DNA of 64,000 nt from Treponema sp. (GTDB lineage: Bacteria > Spirochaetota > Spirochaetia > Treponematales > Treponemataceae). Numbering within the stretch: the first letter of the stretch is position 1; every line of letters begins with the position of its first letter. Below the pieces are notes generated by a model. It did not search any database. It worked only from the letters and a program-made list of their open reading frames with translations, and was not told the DNA's origin. Of the stretch, positions 59,500 through 64,000 are shown in pieces. The stretch covers positions 4,679 through 68,678 of the forward strand of contig SFOB01000012.1 of the NCBI GenBank assembly GCA_004554075.1, read 5' to 3'. Both the position numbers and the translations under genes were made by a program.

Positions 59500-61197
59500 A
59501 TGAATAATAAGCCGGAAAACGCTGCGCTGCGAGCGACAGGAAGGCCCCAGGCGGCTGGAACGCCCAGGTCGGCCAGTAAAAACAGAAAGAACAGTCTTAC
59601 CGATATACGCCACGAGATTCAGCGCATTCAGCTGATTCTTATTATTGTCACTACAATTTTAATGAGTATTGGTGGTGCAGTTGCAAACGTAAATGCCAGC
59701 GATAAAGCTTTTGACCAGAACCTGCAGGAGACGGCCAGCCTCATTACACGCATCTATGGTTATATGAGGGAAGCACCCCGCCGCGACTTATGCATTACTA
59801 TGGACGGGATTGCAGCGGAGCTGGCGGATGTTGACGTTATTTCTATCGTAGACAGTCAGAATATGCGTATGTATCACACAAATCATAATCTGATTGGTAC
59901 TGAATATGACGGAACCCATCCGGATTTTTCTGCTCATAAAAAAGGTTTTTATACAGAAAGCGATATTGGTCCTTCCGGCCCTCAACGCCGAAGCTATTCT
60001 GCAATTTATGATGATAAGGGCAACTACATAGGTTTTATAATGGCTATCATGCTGAAAACCTCAATCCGCTCCTTTACCTATAAAATCATTCTGCTTTTTG
60101 TGATTGTAACGCTTGCCGCAATTATCATAGAAATCGCAATATGCCGAGCCTTTTCAAGAAAATTAAAGAAGCGCCTCCTTGGCTACGAGCCGGATACCTT
60201 TACTTCAATGTTCCGAATCCGGGAGAATATTCTTGAATCTACCTATGACGGAATTATTGCCGTAGACAGCGAAAATAATGTTCAGTTTGCAAATAAGGCT
60301 GCAAGAAAAATGCTTGGCTGCGAAGAGTGCCAGGGTGATGAAAAGCTTTCTTTTATAAGACAGAACGTCTTTGCCGAAAAATATCTTTCTCAGGTACTTT
60401 CAAGCGGCAATGCAGATTTTGGTATTCAGACAGAAACAGAGAATGGAACAGCCCTTTTAATAGACTGCGTTCCTGTAATGGAAGAAGGAATCATTAACGG
60501 TGCCGTTGCTCTTTTGCACGACCGCACTGAATACACTAAGCTTATGGAAGAGCTTTCCGGTACAAAGTACCTTGTAGATTCCATGAGGGCAAATAACCAC
60601 GACTTTACAAATAAACTGCACGTAATTCTTGGCCTTATTCAGATTGGCCAATATGACAAGGCTGTGTCATATATTGAAAATATTTCAATCATTCAGAGGG
60701 AAACTCTGAGTACGGTTATGCATGCCGTAGACAATGCTTCTTTTGCAGCCCTTCTGATTGGAAAAATAGCTCGTGCTTCTGAATGCAATGTACGATTTAT
60801 TCTGAAAGAAGGAATCCGTTTTAAGTCTTCTGATGTTGCTGTTCCTTCTGAAGCACTTGTTACCATTGCCGGAAACCTTATAGACAATGCCCTTGATTCT
60901 ATGAACATGCAGTTTACTGATATTGATATGAACCGTCAGCGTGAACTCGAGTTTGGAGTCTTTACCCAGCCGGCAGAAAATGGACAGAAGGGAAAGCTTT
61001 TGATAACTGTCCGTGATACCGGCTGTGGAATTCCGGAAGAAATCCGCGACAGGGTTTTTGAGAAAGGTTTTTCAACAAAGGGGACAGGCCGTGGGGTAGG
61101 TATGTATCACACAAAGCAGCTGGTGGAAAGTCTTGGTGGTAAAATTTCTTTTGAATCTGAAAAAGACACAGGTACCATTTTTATGGTAGAATTGTAG
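59500..61197 (+). CDS. DcuS/CitA-like sensor histidine kinase
   Basis: 565 residues. A GC-rich-coded, Ala/Arg/Pro-rich head (residues about 5-28) is followed by a membrane helix (about 45-63), a periplasmic PAS-like sensor (about 65-180), a second helix (about 195-215), a cytoplasmic PAS and a kinase core. The phospho-His is His367 in NNHDFTNKLH; HATPase motifs are NLIDNALDSM, DTGCGIPEE and GRGVGMYHTK. The family senses C4-dicarboxylates or citrate. It forms a pair with the regulator at 61205 (7-bp gap). A TATATT box just before ATG and the lack of an SD suggest a leaderless mRNA. Confidence 0.88.
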   Translation: MNNKPENAALRATGRPQAAGTPRSASKNRKNSLTDIRHEIQRIQLILIIVTTILMSIGGAVANVNASDKAFDQNLQETASLITRIYGYMREAPRRDLCITMDGIAAELADVDVISIVDSQNMRMYHTNHNLIGTEYDGTHPDFSAHKKGFYTESDIGPSGPQRRSYSAIYDDKGNYIGFIMAIMLKTSIRSFTYKIILLFVIVTLAAIIIEIAICRAFSRKLKKRLLGYEPDTFTSMFRIRENILESTYDGIIAVDSENNVQFANKAARKMLGCEECQGDEKLSFIRQNVFAEKYLSQVLSSGNADFGIQTETENGTALLIDCVPVMEEGIINGAVALLHDRTEYTKLMEELSGTKYLVDSMRANNHDFTNKLHVILGLIQIGQYDKAVSYIENISIIQRETLSTVMHAVDNASFAALLIGKIARASECNVRFILKEGIRFKSSDVAVPSEALVTIAGNLIDNALDSMNMQFTDIDMNRQRELEFGVFTQPAENGQKGKLLITVRDTGCGIPEEIRDRVFEKGFSTKGTGRGVGMYHTKQLVESLGGKISFESEKDTGTIFMVEL

Positions 61198-61204
61198 GGT
61201 AAGT

Positions 61205-61894
61205 ATGTATAAGGTTTTGATTGTAGAAGACGACCCTATGGTTGCCATGATAAACGAACAGTATGTTTGCCGCAATAAAAGCTTTTCTGTAGCAAAAACC
61301 TGCCGTAATGGTCAGGAGGCTCTGGATTTTCTTACCAGCCAGGAAGGCAAAGATATTGATCTTGTGATTATGGATGTTTTCATGCCTTACTTAAACGGCG
61401 TTGAAACCCTTAAGAAAATCAGGGAACAGAAGCTGGACTGTGAAGTTATTATGGTAACAGCGGCTAACGATCCTGCAACCCTGGAAGAAACTATGCACCT
61501 GGGGGTAATTGATTTTCTGATTAAGCCTTTTGCCTATGAACGTTTTCAGGTGGCCCTGGAAAAATTTATTGCAAACGAAGAAGCCTTCCGCAAGGCAGAA
61601 GGAACAATTGATCAAAGCTATGTAGACAGCCTTATTTCTAATCAAAGCTCCACAAAAACTTCGGAAAATGAACTTCCAAAGGGTATTCAGAAAAAAACTC
61701 TGGAGATGCTTCTGGAATATCTTAAAGAAAAAAAGGGCTGGGTTTGCGGAGACCAGATTTCCGAAGAGGTTGGTCTTTCAAGTGTTACCGTACGTCACTA
61801 TATGAGCTATCTTATGGAAACGAAAAAGGTCAGCGGGGAAATTAATTACGAAACCGGTGGCCGTCCAAGCATGCTTTATCGTATAGTTTCCTGA
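61205..61894 (+). CDS. DcuR/CitB-like response regulator
   Basis: 229 residues. Receiver (1-120; VEDDP, Asp57 in IMDVFMP, Lys in IKPF) and a C-terminal helix-turn-helix (about 175-225; GDQISEEVGLSSVTVRHYMSYL, then GGRPSMLYRI), as in the CitB family. It should act on genes for C4-dicarboxylate or citrate use when its kinase is active; no such genes are in the window. It has a weak SD (GGGTAAG) and a 7-bp gap after the kinase stop, which implies one transcript. Confidence 0.9.
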   Translation: MYKVLIVEDDPMVAMINEQYVCRNKSFSVAKTCRNGQEALDFLTSQEGKDIDLVIMDVFMPYLNGVETLKKIREQKLDCEVIMVTAANDPATLEETMHLGVIDFLIKPFAYERFQVALEKFIANEEAFRKAEGTIDQSYVDSLISNQSSTKTSENELPKGIQKKTLEMLLEYLKEKKGWVCGDQISEEVGLSSVTVRHYMSYLMETKKVSGEINYETGGRPSMLYRIVS

Positions 61895-61903
61895 GTCTAA
61901 GCC

Positions 61904-61931
61904 TTGACCTCTCTAAATTATCTGCTATAAT
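61904..61931 (+). promoter_or_regulatory. Promoter of the Rrf2 gene
   Basis: TTGACC (61904-61909), 16-bp spacer, TATAAT (61926-61931) with an extended TGC before it. The transcript would start near 61938, with AAGGAAAAT as SD before ATG 61959. Confidence 0.7.
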
Positions 61932-61958
61932 CTACCTATATACAAGGAAAATAGATAA

Positions 61959-62360
61959 ATGATAGTTTCTACAAAAGGCCGTTATGCGCTTCGTGTTATG
62001 ATTGATCTGGCTGAACAGCACTCAGAAGAAAGAGTTCCTCTTAAAGAAATAGCAGAACGTCAGGAAATTTCTCAAAAATATATTGAGTCTATTATGACTA
62101 TGCTTTCTAAAAATGGTTTTGTAGATGCAGTTCATGGAAAGGGCGGCGGTTATAGTCTGAACAAAAAACCTGAAGAATATAAGGTTGGAGATATTCTTCG
62201 TCTTACAGAAGGAAGTCTTTCTCCGGTTGCCTGCCTTGAAAAAGGGGCTGCAGAATGCCCTCGAAAAGATAAATGTAAAACACTTCCTTTATGGACTAAG
62301 CTTGATGAACTTGTAGAAGGCTATCTGGATAGCGTGAGTCTTGCGGATTTAATGAAATAA
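61959..62360 (+). CDS. Rrf2-family transcription regulator
   Basis: 133 residues. Rrf2 winged helix (1-80; STKGRYALRVMIDLA, EIAERQEISQKYIESIMTMLSKNGFV, GKGGGYSLN) and three Cys in the sensor loop: Cys92, Cys100 and Cys106, with Trp112. In IscR/NsrR-type proteins three Cys bind an Fe-S cluster that reports oxygen or NO; spacing here (C-x7-C-x5-C) is similar but not equal to IscR, so cluster binding is likely rather than certain. It has its own promoter. No isc/suf genes are in view, so its target is unknown. Confidence 0.88.
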   Translation: MIVSTKGRYALRVMIDLAEQHSEERVPLKEIAERQEISQKYIESIMTMLSKNGFVDAVHGKGGGYSLNKKPEEYKVGDILRLTEGSLSPVACLEKGAAECPRKDKCKTLPLWTKLDELVEGYLDSVSLADLMK

Positions 62361-62387
62361 ATTTGATGAGAGGCTTTCTTTGGGGGC

Positions 62388-63056
62388 TTACAACTCTTCA
62401 AGAGAGCCTTTAGGAATCTCAATTGTAGCAACAGTTTCTGAATCAGTAGTTTTAAATTTCAGATGATCTGCTGCAAGTCCGAGTTTTTTAAGCATAATCA
62501 GAACAGTAATAATTCCAAGACCTGAGCCTTCTGTCTGGTCTATGTCGTTTATGGCATCTGCCATTGTGTTATAAATCTTTGTTTTTTCAATTTTCTCTTT
62601 AATGCGCAGGTACTCAAGGTCTGTAATTTTCGTATTATTTGTTACGGTTATTGTAATTACATCATCTGCAGTCAAAAGCAGGTGAACTTTAAGCTTTCCT
62701 GCCTTTAATTCTTCCTGATAATGAAGGGCATTTTCATCGAGGGTATTTTTAAAATCCTTCATGCCGTTTTTATAATCAGCTTCATTATTAATATTCAGAT
62801 TATGTTCTTTAAAGTAGATTCGTTTTGCGTTTGCTTTACTTGCGTTATCAAGAAGTTCAAAAAGACAGTAAGATAAATAATTGAAGAGATGTTTTTGATC
62901 ACATTCCTCTAAGAATATGTTGAGAATATCCTGAAATCTTTCTTTCTGGTCTGGGGTGAGTGTATAACAGAAAAAATCTACAGGCTTGCGCGTATGAACG
63001 GCATCCTTTATGATTTTTATGTCTTCGTCACTTATAACCTTATTTTCTACTTTCAT
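62388..63056 (-). CDS. GHKL (histidine kinase-type) ATPase protein
   Basis: 222 residues. N box ELLDNASKANAKR (about 66-78), a central loop region, and G2-type GSGLGIITVLIMLKKLGL (about 183-200) form a GHKL ATP-binding fold. There is no His phospho-acceptor, receiver or membrane part. Stand-alone GHKL proteins often act as anti-sigma or switch kinases. A charged insert (about 88-115) is unusual. It is convergent with rrf2 (27-bp gap) and divergent from the aldo/keto reductase. Function is unknown. Confidence 0.75.
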   Translation of the reverse strand: MKVENKVISDEDIKIIKDAVHTRKPVDFFCYTLTPDQKERFQDILNIFLEECDQKHLFNYLSYCLFELLDNASKANAKRIYFKEHNLNINNEADYKNGMKDFKNTLDENALHYQEELKAGKLKVHLLLTADDVITITVTNNTKITDLEYLRIKEKIEKTKIYNTMADAINDIDQTEGSGLGIITVLIMLKKLGLAADHLKFKTTDSETVATIEIPKGSLEEL

Positions 63057-63072
63057 AACTTTAACTAATTCT

Positions 63073-63100
63073 ATTATAACTCTGATTATAAAATAATCAA
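63073..63100 (-). promoter_or_regulatory. Promoter of the GHKL gene
   Basis: Minus strand: TTGATT (63100-63095), 16-bp spacer, TATAAT (63078-63073), 16 bp before the ATG at 63056. Confidence 0.6.
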
Positions 63101-63129
63101 CAAAAAAAAGCCCTGTGAAAAGTGAAAAA

Positions 63130-63167
63130 TTGTGCGTTTACGCACAAAAATAACCATGGTTATTTTT
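63130..63167. promoter_or_regulatory. Two adjoining perfect palindromes in a divergent promoter region
   Basis: TTGTGCGT-TT-ACGCACAA (63130-63147) has 8-bp perfect arms, and the second palindrome (63146-63167, core AATAACCATGGTTATT) has 11-bp arms. They overlap by two bases. They lie between the GHKL gene and the aldo/keto reductase gene and are likely operator sites for one or both. Confidence 0.55.
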
Positions 63168-63262
63168 ACAATTTACTTATCTTTTTTTACAACACTTATC
63201 AAAAATTATTGTTTATACTAGTCGTAATAAATAACTGTGATATACAGGAGGCTAAAACCGCT

Positions 63263-64000
63263 ATGAAAAAACTTGGATTTGGATTGATGAGACTTCCTTA
63301 TTCGGAAGATAAAACCTGGGGTAATATTGATTTAGAAAAGACCCGCGAGATGATTGATGCCTATATGGCAGAAGGTTTTTCATATTTTGATACAGCATGG
63401 GTTTACCATGGCGGATTTTCTGAAAATGTTTTTGGTGAGCTTGTTGCAAAGCGTTATCCACGCGAAAAATTTCAGGTTACTTCTAAAATGCCTCTCTGGG
63501 GAAAAACTGATCCTGCCGACCTCCAGAAAACTTTTGATGAACAGCTTAAAAAGTGTGGTGTAGAATATTTTGATTACTATTTCCTCCACGCCTTAAACCG
63601 CGACGTTTTTGCAACAGCAGAAAAGCTTGGTGCTTTTGAATGGATGCAGAAAATGAAGGCTGAAGGAAAAATCAAGCATCCGGGCTTCAGCTTCCATGAT
63701 TCTGCAGAAGCACTGGAAATGATGCTCAGCAAGCACCCGGAAGTTGAACTTGTTCAGCTGCAGATTAACTATATAGACTGGGAAAGCGACAATGTTCAGA
63801 GCCGCAAGTGCTACGAAATCTGTAAGCGCTATGGAATTCCGGTTTCCATTATGGAACCAGTTAAGGGCGGAAGTCTCGCAAATGTAATGGACGACGCTAA
63901 AAAGATTTTTACTGACTATAATCCAGATGCAAGTATTGCCAGCTGGGCTATACGCTACTGCGCTAGTATGGATAATATTCTTGTTGTTCTCAGTGGTATG
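63263..64000 (+). CDS. Aldo/keto reductase, cut off at the right edge
   Basis: 246 codons visible and the frame stays open to the last base. AKR pattern: LGFGLMRLPYSE, FDTAWVYHGG (catalytic Asp and Tyr), VTSKMP (Lys), YYFLHAL (His), PGFSFHDS, QINYIDWE, MEPVKGGSLA. The YIDWE/PVKGG sequence is that of the predicted-oxidoreductase group that often carries a C-terminal ferredoxin-like domain; this part, if present, lies beyond the window. CAGGAGG precedes ATG 63263. It has a divergent upstream region with palindromes. Confidence 0.88.
   Translation, partial: MKKLGFGLMRLPYSEDKTWGNIDLEKTREMIDAYMAEGFSYFDTAWVYHGGFSENVFGELVAKRYPREKFQVTSKMPLWGKTDPADLQKTFDEQLKKCGVEYFDYYFLHALNRDVFATAEKLGAFEWMQKMKAEGKIKHPGFSFHDSAEALEMMLSKHPEVELVQLQINYIDWESDNVQSRKCYEICKRYGIPVSIMEPVKGGSLANVMDDAKKIFTDYNPDASIASWAIRYCASMDNILVVLSGM

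Noticed and set aside
1..64000. tRNA, rRNA, insertion sequences, integrase or relaxase genes
   Set aside because: None could be found by reading. No transposase DDE, tyrosine/serine recombinase or HUH relaxase motif was seen in any of the real genes.

Overview
The window looks like a Treponema-type spirochaete. It has AT-rich DNA, spirochaetal lipoproteins, a chemosensory operon with CheA/CheB/CheR and membrane receptors, class III cyclases, a c-di-GMP protein, and a DcuS-like kinase/regulator pair. Placement in Treponema is an inference from overall character; there is no rRNA or tRNA here to confirm it.

Layout. (1) 1-2.3 kb: end of a cut-off gene, a lipoprotein, and small accessory genes on the minus strand, including a ribbon-helix-helix protein. 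(2) 2.4-12.4 kb: a plus-strand conjugation operon (TraG/VirD4 coupling protein, small RHH/coiled-coil protein, TrbB, TrbC, TrbD, TrbE, TrbJ, TrbL) that stops before any TrbF/TrbG/TrbI (VirB8/9/10) gene. (3) 12.4-14.4 kb: three minus-strand regulatory genes: a double-HTH protein with a MazF/PemK-like C-terminus, a PilZ (c-di-GMP) protein and an unknown. (4) 14.4-28.6 kb: a structured leader, an ArdC-N antirestriction-like protein, a 2400-residue methyltransferase-helicase and a 1948-residue polyvalent protein with zincin-like and phosphoribosyltransferase-like motifs. (5) 36.5 down to 28.6 kb, minus strand: ParA, Zn-finger protein, ParB, membrane proteins, a replication-initiator-like protein whose gene carries iteron-like repeats, two SSB-like proteins, small unknowns, a tail-anchored coiled-coil protein and a GNAT protein with a small upstream partner. 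Regions 2-5 read as a conjugative, self-partitioning element (ICE or integrated plasmid). No integrase or relaxase is visible, so the element probably extends left of the window or is incomplete.

(6) 36.9-64 kb looks like host chromosome, with slightly higher GC and longer conserved genes. It holds a degenerate-GGDEF/EAL/PAS/kinase hybrid, an orphan urea-type binding lipoprotein next to a propeller-adenylate cyclase, a chemosensory operon (cheW, second CheW-like gene, cheB, cheR, cheA-REC, REC-adenylate cyclase, two 6-TM receptors), a membrane-anchored propeller protein, a TPR/SLH lipoprotein, a likely small RNA, a DcuS/DcuR-like two-component pair, an Rrf2 regulator, a GHKL ATPase and an aldo/keto reductase that runs off the right edge.

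How they work together (inference). The conjugation genes and the antirestriction/helicase module share a near-identical 28-bp promoter element, so they are probably controlled by one regulator. The par/rep/ssb block would maintain the element. In the chromosomal part, CheA and a receiver-linked adenylate cyclase sit in one operon, which suggests chemosensory signals set cAMP rather than only flagellar direction.
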